Shown here: positions 1-9,694 of the stretch, one piece after another
Position numbering within the stretch: position 1 is the stretch's first letter
How the letters are laid out: each line of letters starts with the position of its first letter
Origin: Afipia sp. GAS231
Lineage (GTDB): Bacteria; Pseudomonadota; Alphaproteobacteria; Rhizobiales; Xanthobacteraceae
Direction: 5' to 3'
DNA: 64,000 nt
NCBI RefSeq assembly: GCF_900103365.1
Contig: NZ_LT629703.1
Span: 5,132,501-5,196,500 of the forward strand
The notes under the pieces: model-generated
What the model saw: the letters and a program-made list of their open reading frames with translations, nothing else
What the model was told of the DNA's origin: nothing
Databases searched by the model: none
Position numbers and translations under genes: made by a program

Positions 1-1097
<1,097 letters not shown>

Positions 1098-1137
1098 TGC
1101 CGACCCGTCAACCCGACCACAACGATTTCCTCAGCGC

Positions 1138-2202
1138 TCACTTGAACTGGTCATCCTTGTAATAGCCGGTGTCGATCAGTGCGGTCTTCCAGTTATCGAG
1201 ATCGACCGCCACCGGCTTCAGCAGATAGGACGGAACCACCTTGACGCCGTTGTTATAGGTCTTGGTGTCGTTGATCTCCGGCTGGCCGCCGGACAGCACC
1301 GCGTCGACCATGCCGGCTGCAATCTTGGCAAGGTCACGGGTGTCCTTGAAGATCGTCGAATACTGCTCGTGATTGACGATGGATTTGACCGACGGCACCT
1401 CGGCATCCTGGCCCGAGATCACAGGCATCGGCATTTCCTTGGAACCGTAACCGACGCCCCTGAGTGCTGCAATAATGCCGATGCTCAGCCCGTCATAGGG
1501 CGACAGCACCGCGTCGACATGCTTAGAGGTGTAGAACGCGCTGAGCAGGTTTTCCATGCGGGCCTGGGCGACGGAGGCTTCCCAGCGCAAGGTCGACACC
1601 TTGTCCATCCCGACCTGTTTGCTCTGCACCACGAGCTTGCCGCCGTCGATATAGGGTTTCAGCACCGACATCGCGCCGTCGTAGAAGAAGAAGGCGTTGT
1701 TGTCGTCGGGCGAGCCGCCGAACAGCTCGATGTTGAACGGGCCCTTGCCCTCCTTCAAGCCAAGTCCCTTTTCGATGCTGGCCGCCTGCAGCACGCCGAC
1801 CTGGAAATTGTCGAAGGTGGCGTAGTAGTCGACATTGGCCGAACCGCGAATCAGGCGGTCGTAGGAAATCACTTTGGTGCCGGCATCGGCCGCGCGCTGC
1901 AGCGCGTCGGACAAAGTGGTGCCGTCGATCGCGGCGATCACCAGCGCCTTCTCCTTCTTGGTGATCATGTTCTCGATCTGCGCGAGCTGGTTGGGAATGT
2001 CGTTGTCGGCATATTGCAGGTCGGTCTTGTAGCCCTTGGCCTGCAACACCCTGACGATGTTGTCGCCGTCCGCAATCCAGCGCGCCGACGATTTGGTCGG
2101 CATCGCGATCCCGATGGTGCCTTTGTCTTGCGCCTCTGCCGGGCCGGCCAGCGTGGCCAATCCGAGCGTGACGGCAACGGCGACTGTTTTGACATTCAGC
2201 AT
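1138..2202 (-). CDS. chvE: ChvE-like periplasmic sugar-binding protein
   Basis: This 354-residue receptor belongs to a CUT2-type sugar ABC importer. ChvE homologues bind several monosaccharides in the periplasm and in Agrobacterium also feed a virulence sensor; whether a sensory role exists here is unknown. Residues 1-24 form a signal peptide ending AEA. The mature part shows the two-lobe periplasmic-binding fold of the family, with motifs such as [13 protein letters not shown], the conserved [10 protein letters not shown] and [12 protein letters not shown]. The start at 2202 is preceded by AGGAGGA at good spacing; an upstream in-frame start would add 19 unlikely residues. It is followed by the ATPase gene. 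A flavoprotein gene ends 37 bp upstream, so readthrough from it is possible. Confidence 0.9.
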   Translation of the reverse strand: MLNVKTVAVAVTLGLATLAGPAEAQDKGTIGIAMPTKSSARWIADGDNIVRVLQAKGYKTDLQYADNDIPNQLAQIENMITKKEKALVIAAIDGTTLSDALQRAADAGTKVISYDRLIRGSANVDYYATFDNFQVGVLQAASIEKGLGLKEGKGPFNIELFGGSPDDNNAFFFYDGAMSVLKPYIDGGKLVVQSKQVGMDKVSTLRWEASVAQARMENLLSAFYTSKHVDAVLSPYDGLSIGIIAALRGVGYGSKEMPMPVISGQDAEVPSVKSIVNHEQYSTIFKDTRDLAKIAAGMVDAVLSGGQPEINDTKTYNNGVKVVPSYLLKPVAVDLDNWKTALIDTGYYKDDQFK

Positions 2203-2239
2203 CGGGTTCCTCCTGTTGGCGACTTTTATTTTAACCGGG

Positions 2240-3973
2240 TCATTGCGGCAGCATAGCATCTTCGGGCGGGCGTCGACCCGCGATATGCCGGCCCGCGATG
2301 TAGCCGAATGTCAGCGCCGGGCCGAGCGTGATGCCGGCGCCGGGATAGTTACCGCCCATGATGCTGGCCATGTCGTTGCCGGCCGCATAGAGGCCTGCGA
2401 TCGGCTGGCCGTTGCCATCGAGAGCGCGCGCGTTCTCATCGGTCCTGATGCCGGCATAGGTGCCGAGATCGCCGATCACCATCTTGATGGCGTAGAACGG
2501 CCCGTCCTTGATCGGCGCGATGCAGGGGTTCGGCCCATGCAGCGCATCGCCCTGATAGCGGTTATAGGCGCGCGATCCCTTGCCGAAGGCGGGATCCTGC
2601 CCGCCGGCGGCGGTCTCGTTGAAGGCGGCGACCGTCGCTTCCAATCCCTTGGCATCGATGCCAACGTTGGCAGCGAGTTCGGCCAGCGTTTCGCCGCGCT
2701 TGAGATAGCCGGTTGAGAGGTGGTGCCCGAGCGGCATCGGGAATGGCGGCACGCAGCCGAGGCCGTACTTTCGAAGCGCGCGATGATCGCACAACAGGAA
2801 TGCCGCAATCTCCTCGCCGGGTTTCGCCGCCTTCATCATCTCCTGCACGAAGTCGTGGTAGGAGTTGCCTTCGTTGGCAAAGCGCACGCCGTCACGCGTC
2901 ACCGCGATGACGCCGGGTTTGGCGCGGTCGATGAAATGCGGCATCACGCCCTTACTGCCATCCTTGCGCGTGGTGACCGACACCGGCACCCAGGCCGCGG
3001 CATTCGGCAAGCTATCCTCGACGTGGCCGCCGACGGCTTCCGCCAATCGCAAGCCATCGCCGGTGTTGCCGGCCGGTCCCGGCGAGAAATGCTCGGTGCC
3101 ATCAGGCGCGTGCGGGAACATCGCCTTGCGCCTTTCGACATCATGCGGAAAGCCGCCGCAGGCCAGCACGACGCCGCGTTTGGCGGTGACGCGCACGCGT
3201 TTGCCGTCGCGTTCGATGATGGCGCCGCGCACCGCGCCGTCCTCGACGATCAATTCGCGCACCGGCGACGACAGCCACAGGGGAATGTTGAGGTCGAACG
3301 CCGATTTCGCCAGCCGCCCGGCCAGCGCGTTGCCATTGGTCAGCGTCATGCCGCGGCCGTAGCGCATCACGTCCAGCGCATGACGGCTCAGGCGCTTGGC
3401 GACGTACCAGGCTGACACGGGCGACTTGGTCGCGCGCATAAAATGGATGATCTCCTTGCCGGAGCCCAGCATCATGCCGAACACGGTGAGCTCGGGCAGG
3501 GGGCTGCCGATATCCTTGAGCTTGGGGCCAAGCTCGTGGCCGTCGAACGGCCGAGTCACCATCGAGCGGCCGCCCTGCGCGCCGCCGGGCGCTTCGGCGT
3601 GGTAATCCGGAAAGGTCAGCGGCATGTCGAAGCGCAGCGCGGTCTTGGCTGTGAAGAAATCCACCGCCTCGGGGCCTTTGGTCAGAAACGCGTCGACGCG
3701 CGCGGCGTCAAAGCTGTTGCCGGCCTCATGGCGCAGATAGGTCCGCGCCTGGTCCGGGCTTTCGGCAATGCCCCAGTCGCGCGCCAGCGAGGTGCCGGGA
3801 ATCCAGAGCCAGCCGCCGGAGCGCGCGGTGGTGCCGCCGAAGCGCGGCTCCTTCTCCACGATCAGCACGTTGAGGCCGTGATGCCCCGCGGTCACTGCCG
3901 CCGACATCCCGGCACAGCCGGAGCCAACCACCAGCGCATCGCATTCCCAGGTTTCTTGTATCTGATCCGCCAC
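2240..3973 (-). CDS. FAD-dependent oxidoreductase (fumarate reductase / 3-ketosteroid dehydrogenase-like flavoprotein)
   Basis: This 577-residue flavoprotein has the N-terminal dinucleotide-binding motif [12 protein letters not shown] (residues about 15-26) followed by [15 protein letters not shown]. It also has the C-terminal FAD-contact block [18 protein letters not shown]. This architecture belongs to the FAD_binding_2 family, which includes 3-ketosteroid delta-1-dehydrogenases and soluble fumarate reductases. The substrate cannot be told from sequence; a dehydrogenation or reduction of a small organic or steroid-like compound is expected. No signal peptide is seen, so it is probably cytoplasmic. 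It lies directly upstream of the ChvE-like receptor gene on the same strand. Confidence 0.85.
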   Translation of the reverse strand: MADQIQETWECDALVVGSGCAGMSAAVTAGHHGLNVLIVEKEPRFGGTTARSGGWLWIPGTSLARDWGIAESPDQARTYLRHEAGNSFDAARVDAFLTKGPEAVDFFTAKTALRFDMPLTFPDYHAEAPGGAQGGRSMVTRPFDGHELGPKLKDIGSPLPELTVFGMMLGSGKEIIHFMRATKSPVSAWYVAKRLSRHALDVMRYGRGMTLTNGNALAGRLAKSAFDLNIPLWLSSPVRELIVEDGAVRGAIIERDGKRVRVTAKRGVVLACGGFPHDVERRKAMFPHAPDGTEHFSPGPAGNTGDGLRLAEAVGGHVEDSLPNAAAWVPVSVTTRKDGSKGVMPHFIDRAKPGVIAVTRDGVRFANEGNSYHDFVQEMMKAAKPGEEIAAFLLCDHRALRKYGLGCVPPFPMPLGHHLSTGYLKRGETLAELAANVGIDAKGLEATVAAFNETAAGGQDPAFGKGSRAYNRYQGDALHGPNPCIAPIKDGPFYAIKMVIGDLGTYAGIRTDENARALDGNGQPIAGLYAAGNDMASIMGGNYPGAGITLGPALTFGYIAGRHIAGRRPPEDAMLPQ

Positions 3974-4049
3974 GCGATCCGCCCTGGTTATTTCTTTTTC
4001 GGGTGGCCATTTGGGTGGGGATCGATTGCCCTGTCAATCGCGGGGGTCT

Positions 4050-4076
4050 TCCCTTCTCCCCTTGTGGGAGAAGGGA
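4050..4076. repeat. Short palindromic intergenic repeat
   Basis: An 11-bp perfect inverted repeat (tcccttctccc / gggagaaggga) with a 5-nt loop lies just upstream of the flavoprotein gene. It resembles the dispersed palindromes elsewhere in the window, for example 22052-22077. It is probably a non-coding repeat unit and not a terminator of a recognised gene. Confidence 0.6.
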
Positions 4077-4242
4077 CCGCTGTAGCCTGTTGATCTATTG
4101 CTCGGACGATCATTGCAGCCATTCGATTGCGATCAGCGCAAACCGATGGATGCACCCTAAAGCCCTCCCTCGGGTGGACGGGAAAGGCGCCCCGACTATG
4201 TTGGCAGCGTCCCACTTTGGATTGGGTAGAGGGGGAATTCCG

Positions 4243-4320
4243 ATGCGCCTCGCAATCCCATGCGCTGGTATCGCCGTCTGCGTCGCCTTTTCAATCCGGT
4301 TCGTCCTCAGCGCGCCGTAA
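4243..4320 (+). CDS. Possible 25-residue hydrophobic peptide or truncated secretory-protein start
   Basis: ATG at 4243 is preceded by an excellent ribosome-binding site (AGAGGGGGAATTCCG) and opens a 25-codon frame that looks like a signal or transmembrane segment (MRLAIPCAGIAVCVAFSIRF). It then stops at TAA. This may be a tiny membrane peptide, but it may equally be the surviving 5' end of a secreted-protein gene lost from this decayed region. No homologue is recognised, so confidence is low. Confidence 0.25.
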   Translation: MRLAIPCAGIAVCVAFSIRFVLSAP

Positions 4321-4345
4321 AGTCCGGTTCGCTGGCAACATCCGC

Positions 4346-4393
4346 AAAAAAACGACCTCAGCCAGGGGCTGGCGTTAGTGGCTGAGGTCGTTT
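4346..4393 (-). terminator. Rho-independent terminator, leftward
   Basis: A 15-bp perfect stem (4350-4364 pairing with 4379-4393) encloses a 14-nt loop. Read on the minus strand it is followed by seven T residues (A run at 4346-4352), the classical intrinsic terminator layout. Further complementary arms (4331-4338 and 4392-4399) partly overlap it. It would end transcription coming from the right, most simply from the small gene at 4548-4766. Confidence 0.75.
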
Positions 4394-4547
4394 GCCAGCG
4401 CATCGGGTGGCTAGAGCCGACGCACGCAGTCACCTCTCACTAACCCGTGAAATTGCGGAACCAGCAAGCGCCCTAATGAGGTAGTGCGTTCTGGCTAGGA
4501 CGGGGCAGAAGCCAGTTCAAAGGACCGGCCGAACAAGCTGTGGTTCG

Positions 4548-4766
4548 TCACAGCAAAACCCTTCGGACTTCTCCGTGCCGAAGTTCGTCTGTCTTCCGGC
4601 CGAGCGATAGGCGGCGCCTTGAGAGCGCGGCAGCATAGTTCGCTGGAATTATCCGTGCGACAGCGGCCACAGCGTCCGGCGGCGCCACTGCCGCTACCCA
4701 AAGCGACCTCCGCCCATCGGGCGCGGTGACTTCTACCATGGGTAGCCCAGTTAGAATATTTGCCAT
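4548..4766 (-). CDS. Small hypothetical protein (72 aa)
   Basis: This 72-residue frame begins MANILTGLPMVEVTAPDGRR and ends in a basic tail. It has no membrane segment, signal peptide or metal motif. The composition and the pattern of conserved-looking hydrophobic positions resemble the small uncharacterised proteins common in Bradyrhizobium genomes, but I cannot name a family. The ribosome-binding site is weak. A 10-bp direct repeat (gttagaatat) straddles the start at about 4750 and 4768. A strong leftward terminator follows about 150 bp downstream, which supports transcription of this strand. Confidence 0.45.
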   Translation of the reverse strand: MANILTGLPMVEVTAPDGRRSLWVAAVAPPDAVAAVARIIPANYAAALSRRRLSLGRKTDELRHGEVRRVLL

Positions 4767-4860
4767 TGTTAGAATATGTGATCCTTTTCAGGTTCCGTCT
4801 TCCCGGTGAAATACTGGGACTCTCGTCCGGGGCTCGTGATCGCTAGTTAAGGTTGATCGG

Positions 4861-5128
4861 TTAGCTTAATGATCGACTTTCATCGCGATGGCTTGGCGGT
4901 TTGGCGTGCTTCGGTGCCTGCCGGTAATTCATCATGCTCTCGCCCTTGGCGTCCTCGTGAGTCGTCGGCGAGAGCGAAGCGCTTGAGCCGGCCATTGCAC
5001 TTCACTGACCATGTGCCGGCGCCGCAGTTGCGGTGATAGCCGAGACGGATGCCCGGCGCGATCAGAACGCTGTAAGGCTGTTTTCGCGGCGCTCGCTCCT
5101 TCCTCAATTCCCCGGATCGAACGTGCAA
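4861..5128 (-). pseudogene. Frameshifted remnant of a tyrosine-type integrase, N-terminal part
   Basis: Reading leftward from 5128, the frame contains RKQPYSVLIAPGIRLGYHRN, then GAGTWSVK and KRFALADDS. This is the characteristic N-terminal module of site-specific integrases carried by rhizobial islands. At the D-D-S position the homologous reading continues only after a +1 shift (HEDAKGESMMNYRQAPKHA, ending at TAA 4861-4863), so one base has been gained. Nothing of the SAM-like core or the catalytic R-H-R-Y domain is present. The 5' end overlaps the 3' end of the gene at 5104-5586. It is best read as a relic of an integrated element. Confidence 0.65.
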
Positions 5129-5586
5129 CTCGCGCCGCTGCCGTCCTTTTGCTTGATCGCCTTGGGATCGAGCGTGCAGTTCAGGTTCGACAGGCTCTCG
5201 AACACCGATCCGGCGGCGCCTTCGGACGCGACGCCGGCCAAGGCTTCGGTGGCGAAGACTTCGCTGGCCCGGCGGCCGTTGATGGTTTGCTTCTTGCCTC
5301 TGAACGTCAGCTCGCAGGAGCGCGCGGTGATGTCGACATTGCTGACCCGGCAGACGATCTTGTCGGCTGATATCGTGATCTTCCTGGCGTAGGGCACGTC
5401 CTTTTCGCCGACGAACAGCGCGGCGGCGGTTTCCCGTTCGTCGCCTGACAGCAGCGGCGAATACAGCGCCACCACGCCGGCCAGCGCCAGCGCATTAGGA
5501 CCGCTGACGGTTGCCGGGGCCGCGTGGGCCACGGATGCGCCGGTCATGAGAAGGGCAGTGAGGACCGCCAGGTTGCCAGATTTCAT
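5104..5586 (-). CDS. Hypothetical secreted protein (160 aa)
   Basis: A 160-residue protein with a clear signal peptide (residues 1-22, ending VAHA before APATV) and a soluble, probably periplasmic mature part. Several cysteines are visible (in IVCRVSN, SCELTF, LNCTLD and SCTFDPGN), so two disulphides are plausible. No domain family is recognised. The start at 5586 is supported by GAGGAAACGAAG just upstream; in-frame codons further upstream lack signal-peptide character. It has no obvious operon partner and the downstream side is the integrase relic. Confidence 0.7.
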   Translation of the reverse strand: MKSGNLAVLTALLMTGASVAHAAPATVSGPNALALAGVVALYSPLLSGDERETAAALFVGEKDVPYARKITISADKIVCRVSNVDITARSCELTFRGKKQTINGRRASEVFATEALAGVASEGAAGSVFESLSNLNCTLDPKAIKQKDGSGASCTFDPGN

Positions 5587-5733
5587 CTTCGTTTCCTCAA
5601 GGTCGAACATCGCCATGCGCGGCCGTCGGTAGCACAGGCGGCGCGCTTCGCCAGTGGCGAATATTTCATACGCCACGGTGCAAGCGCCAGCCCCTCTCGA
5701 TGGGCTTTTCGGGCAGGCGGCCACGCGGGTTTC

Positions 5734-8199
5734 TCAGGTCAGGGTCGAGGCGGGCAACATGGCGCGCACGATTGCCAGCAGTTCGTCCTTTTCGTCGGAA
5801 TACGCGGCAACGCCGTCCCGGCCGTCCAGAAACCGCCGGGCGATATGCTCGCCGAGACCCCGGTAGGCTTCGAACTGTTCTTCGCTGAAGAGCTGCTCCA
5901 GCGTCGTCTCGTGAGGAAATGCCGGATTGGCCCTTTTGTAGGCGAGGATATAGTCGCTCTCGTCGCCGCTCAGCGAAGCCTTGATGTAGACCAGCGCGCC
6001 CTTCTCGCGGTCACCCCCGGGCGCGAGGGGAGGGTAGCTGATCGAGCCGAGAGCGACATGCGGGCCCGCTTCGATCGTCAACTGGTTGTTGCTGATTTCA
6101 GCGGCGACACCGCGGGTTCGCGCGCCGATCGGCTCCCAGTTCATCCGGACGATGACATTGAGATCGATCCGCGCGAAGCGTTCGACCTGGACCAGCGATC
6201 CCGAATGGAAATCGGGATCGGCCTCACCATCGATCACGATGATCAGCTTGCAGCGCCGCCGCAGCAATTCATACATGCCGAGGTTATCGATATGGCCGCC
6301 ATCGGTGAGGAACACGAAGCCGCTTCGCTCATGAAGCGTCTTGGCGTCCAGTCGCTCCACCGATACCCCGGTCTTGGAGAATGCCTCGTACAGCAAGTGA
6401 ATTGGTCCCGGTATGCGCCGGAGCTGCGCTTCGCCGGCGGGAGCGCCGGCTTTCGCCGCGCTCTTCGCCCGCTTGGCCTCCAGCCTGGTCGCGCGATGTG
6501 CGATGTCGCGGGGGTGGCGCACCCAGCGGCCAAGCCGGACGTTGAGCAGCGCGATCGTCGGCGAGAGCGGCCGTATCGAGGCCATCCCCATGTTCGGCGC
6601 CGCGGCGGCGCCGGAGATCGCCATGGCGGTGCCGATATTCAGTCCATCGACGACGTCCTCGGCAGATTTGGTATCCACATAGCCGGTCGCTTCGCTGCCG
6701 ATATAGCCCTGACTGAACACAAAGAAATCTGCGTTGCGCCCGCGGCGATTGGCGAATGTCGAACCGGGAACGTTGAGCGCGGTATTGAGCAGGTGATACG
6801 GCGTGCGTGAGGGGTCGATGGCGGTGAGCTCGAAATCGTCCGCATAGGCGATCTCATCGCCGGTCCCGGCGGCGTTCTCGCGCTTGATCAGGAACGCCGA
6901 ACCCAGCCTGTCGCGATAAAGCTGGTGCAGCGAGTTGGAATTGACGCTCAGGAAGAACCAGAACAGGAACAGGATGGCGGCGGCCATCACAAACGAGAGG
7001 AAGGCGCCGTGGTAGTAGGCCGTCTTCGCAAAATACCCCGCCAGGAAGGCAGGGGCATGCGGCCAGCCGCCGTTCACGATCTGCTCTCGCGCGCAGCTCA
7101 GGACCTTGTCGGTGCCCGGGCATTGGGAAATTTCCGTTCCCCAATACGCCAGTTGCATCATGCCGAGCCACAGCAATAGCGGGACCACCGCGGCGGCAAA
7201 CAGCAGCAGCCCCCGGCTGGCCAGCTTGCGCGCGAAGTCGCCCCAGCTCGTGCTCTGCGTGGTCGTCGCTTTTGTGATCAGGCCTTTGATGAACGGCAGG
7301 ACCAGCAGGACGAACGGGCTGATATAGAGCACAAAGGCCTTTCCGTTATTGAATATGAACTCGAAGAATCCGAAAAACGAACCCTTGCCGGCAGCGCCGG
7401 CGCCAGCGGTTTTGATCAGTTGTTGCGACTCGAATACCAGCTCGAGCAATGCGGCATGGACTTCGAGAAATATAGCGACCAGCGCCAACACAAAGATGCT
7501 TGCGGCTAATCGTGCGGATTTCCGCCGCTCGGCGAGGGGCTTGATCCGCATCACCGAAACCAGCATCGCATAGACGATCAGCAATCCCGCCACGACCAGC
7601 AGCGTCAGGATGGTGAACGGTAACCGGCTTTCACCGAACACCCCGGTCAGATCGAGCCACAGGAAACGATGGATCGTCAGTTCCTTGGTATCCGGGTTGA
7701 GCCACACCAGGGCTGCGGCCGCGCACAGCAGGATCGGCAGGATCACGAGGATGTTCATCATGATGCCGCGGAGATAGATCGCTATCGCGCTGATGACGCT
7801 GGGCAGTCCGTTCTGCACCAGGTATCGGGAATTGTCGCGAAGGTGACGGACTTCCGGAGTTTCGCGGTTCTCCTGATCGAGTCGGCCGAACGGAAACACG
7901 TTATGCGACGACATTCCGATCGTCAGCGTCGTGCCGATATATCCGCCGCCCGAAACGGTCGAAAGATAATCCATTTGCTCGAGGGTCTGCTTCGATTGAA
8001 GGCCCTGCAATACGCCGAGACAGAACGATGCGGACCGAATGCCGCCGCCCGAACAGGTGATGCCGGTCAATTCTTTCGTCGTGCTTGGATCGCTGGTGTC
8101 GTTCGGCTCAATTGTTTTGTGTGCAGTCCGGTTATGGCGGTCGCGAATGGCGTCAAGCTCCGCGCTGAAGACGGCTTTGAAATCAACGGTTTGTGTCAT
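5734..8199 (-). CDS. Patatin-like phospholipase with an internal membrane domain
   Basis: This 821-residue protein has the patatin oxyanion motif SGGGIRSASF at about residues 50-59, a nucleophile elbow STVSGGGYIG with Ser at about 83, and the catalytic-dyad LTDGGHIDNLG at about 630. Between the Ser and Asp motifs lie about six strongly hydrophobic stretches, for example NILVILPILLCAAAALVWL, ILTLLVVAGLLIVYAMLVSV and FVMAAAILFLFWFFL. The lipase fold is therefore interrupted by a membrane domain. It probably hydrolyses acyl esters of lipids at the inner membrane; the substrate is unknown. The start at 8199 has GAGG five bases upstream; 8244 is an in-frame alternative. It is transcribed alone. 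Confidence 0.85.
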   Translation of the reverse strand: MTQTVDFKAVFSAELDAIRDRHNRTAHKTIEPNDTSDPSTTKELTGITCSGGGIRSASFCLGVLQGLQSKQTLEQMDYLSTVSGGGYIGTTLTIGMSSHNVFPFGRLDQENRETPEVRHLRDNSRYLVQNGLPSVISAIAIYLRGIMMNILVILPILLCAAAALVWLNPDTKELTIHRFLWLDLTGVFGESRLPFTILTLLVVAGLLIVYAMLVSVMRIKPLAERRKSARLAASIFVLALVAIFLEVHAALLELVFESQQLIKTAGAGAAGKGSFFGFFEFIFNNGKAFVLYISPFVLLVLPFIKGLITKATTTQSTSWGDFARKLASRGLLLFAAAVVPLLLWLGMMQLAYWGTEISQCPGTDKVLSCAREQIVNGGWPHAPAFLAGYFAKTAYYHGAFLSFVMAAAILFLFWFFLSVNSNSLHQLYRDRLGSAFLIKRENAAGTGDEIAYADDFELTAIDPSRTPYHLLNTALNVPGSTFANRRGRNADFFVFSQGYIGSEATGYVDTKSAEDVVDGLNIGTAMAISGAAAAPNMGMASIRPLSPTIALLNVRLGRWVRHPRDIAHRATRLEAKRAKSAAKAGAPAGEAQLRRIPGPIHLLYEAFSKTGVSVERLDAKTLHERSGFVFLTDGGHIDNLGMYELLRRRCKLIIVIDGEADPDFHSGSLVQVERFARIDLNVIVRMNWEPIGARTRGVAAEISNNQLTIEAGPHVALGSISYPPLAPGGDREKGALVYIKASLSGDESDYILAYKRANPAFPHETTLEQLFSEEQFEAYRGLGEHIARRFLDGRDGVAAYSDEKDELLAIVRAMLPASTLT

Positions 8200-8494
8200 C
8201 GAGGCCTCGATACTGTCCGGGAATTCGTCAATTGCCGCCGTCATTGCGAATTCAATCGCCCCTGGACGGTCAAAAAAATAGAGCTGAACGGCTTTGCGGA
8301 TGGCTGGACGGCATTCTCGCTTTGGTTGAGTGAAAAAACAATGGGCGAGCGGTCGCATTGCGCTGTTGCCGGACAAATTCACCGCATTATGCGTTTTGCG
8401 GTCCCGGCCCTGACTTCCTGTTGTGGCATAAACACTTGCACCGGAAGGCCGTCAGCGGCACATTCGAGGCGCGACGCAAAGATCGCGAAGGCGT

Positions 8495-8590
8495 AGCGTT
8501 TTCAAGCGAAAGCCTGCCCCGGACTTGATCGGGGTGGACCCCGGTTCGCGTGAAGAGAACGCGTCAAATATGAAGAGAACGCGTCAAATA
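8495..8590. repeat. Dispersed intergenic repeat ending in a 20-bp perfect tandem duplication
   Basis: The segment begins agcgttttcaagcgaa and contains ggttcgcgtgaag plus aacgcgtc, the arms of a repeat also present at 22634-22680 and, in short form, at 40237-40261. Its right end, tgaagagaacgcgtcaaata, is present twice without mismatch at 8551-8570 and 8571-8590. The copy ends about 20 bp before the start codon of the hydrolase gene at 8613, so the duplication changes the 5' leader of that operon. Confidence 0.75.
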
Positions 8591-8612
8591 TAAAGAGTCC
8601 CGAGGAACCTCC

Positions 8613-9674
8613 ATGGCGGCCACGCGGATCGACTGCGACATCCATCCGGCGGTAGGCGGAACCCGCACCACGCTGCTGCCCTATCTCGACGACCACTGGA
8701 AAGAACAGGTGGTCAGCCGGGCGATCGACGGCCTCGACCTCAATTCCTATCCGCCCAACATGCCGTTTTCCGGCCGCGCCGACTGGCGGCCGGCGCAGGG
8801 CAAGCCGGGCAGTGATCTCGCGATGGTGCAGCGCGGCGCGTTCGACCAGCTCGGCGCCAGCCACGCCATCTGCAATGTGCTGTACGGCGCGCAGGCGGTG
8901 TTCGATCCCTACATGGCCTCCGCTTTCTGCAAGGCGATCAACGACTGGATCGCGGCTGAATGGCTGTCCAAGGATTCAAGACTCCGTGCCTCGATCGTGG
9001 TGCCGCTGCAGGCGCCGGATCTCGCGGTGGAAGAGATCGAGAGGCTCGCCGGCGACACCAGGTTCGTCTCGGTGCTGGTGCTGGCGCAGGGCGACCATCT
9101 CCTGGGCAAGCGGCACTTCTGGCCGGTCTGGCAGGCGGCTGAGAAACACAAGCTGCCGATCGCGATCCATGCCGGCAGCCAGTACCGGGGATCGCCCAGT
9201 TCGATCGGCTGGCCGTCCTATCGCTACGAATATTACCTGGCCGAAGCGCAGGCGATGCAGGCCCAGATTTTGAGCCTGGTCTATGAAGGCGTGTTCGGCA
9301 AATTTCCCGACCTGAAAGTCGTGCTGATGGAATCCGGCGTGAGCTGGCTGCCGGCCTTCATGTGGCGCGCCAACAAGACCTGGCGGGGCGTGCGCGTCGA
9401 GGTGCCCTGGGTCGAGCGCGAGCCGGCCTCGATCATTCGCGATCATTTCCGCGTCACCATGCAGCCGTTCGACGGGCCGCCGGATGCGGCTGGCGTCGCC
9501 GACATCATCGAGCAGATCGGCTCCGACAAGATGTTCCTGTTCGCGTCGGATTATCCGCACTGGCAGTTCGACGGCGACGATCCGATGCCGGCGCACCTGC
9601 CGGCCAGTCTCATCTCGCGTGTGTGCGAAGACAATCCGCTTGAAACCTTTCCGCGGCTGAAGCTGGCCGCTTGA
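8613..9674 (+). CDS. Amidohydrolase-family metal-dependent hydrolase (ACMSD/Amidohydro_2 type)
   Basis: This 353-residue TIM-barrel hydrolase has the metal-binding start motif DCDIHP (residues about 7-12), the mid-barrel IAIHAGSQ and the C-terminal FASDYPHW, which supplies the catalytic Asp. Relatives cleave C-C or C-N bonds or decarboxylate aromatic and heterocyclic acids; the substrate here is unknown. A good ribosome-binding site (CCCGAGGAACCTCC) precedes ATG 8613. The next gene encodes a paralogue and starts 20 bp downstream, followed by a Rieske protein and a quinone oxidoreductase, suggesting a catabolic operon. Confidence 0.88.
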   Translation: MAATRIDCDIHPAVGGTRTTLLPYLDDHWKEQVVSRAIDGLDLNSYPPNMPFSGRADWRPAQGKPGSDLAMVQRGAFDQLGASHAICNVLYGAQAVFDPYMASAFCKAINDWIAAEWLSKDSRLRASIVVPLQAPDLAVEEIERLAGDTRFVSVLVLAQGDHLLGKRHFWPVWQAAEKHKLPIAIHAGSQYRGSPSSIGWPSYRYEYYLAEAQAMQAQILSLVYEGVFGKFPDLKVVLMESGVSWLPAFMWRANKTWRGVRVEVPWVEREPASIIRDHFRVTMQPFDGPPDAAGVADIIEQIGSDKMFLFASDYPHWQFDGDDPMPAHLPASLISRVCEDNPLETFPRLKLAA

Positions 9675-9694
9675 ACATCCACCAGGAGGATCGC

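Noticed and set aside
4110..4433. 107-codon minus-strand frame crossing the terminator hairpin
   Set aside because: It reads through the intrinsic terminator and has no family resemblance or ribosome-binding site.
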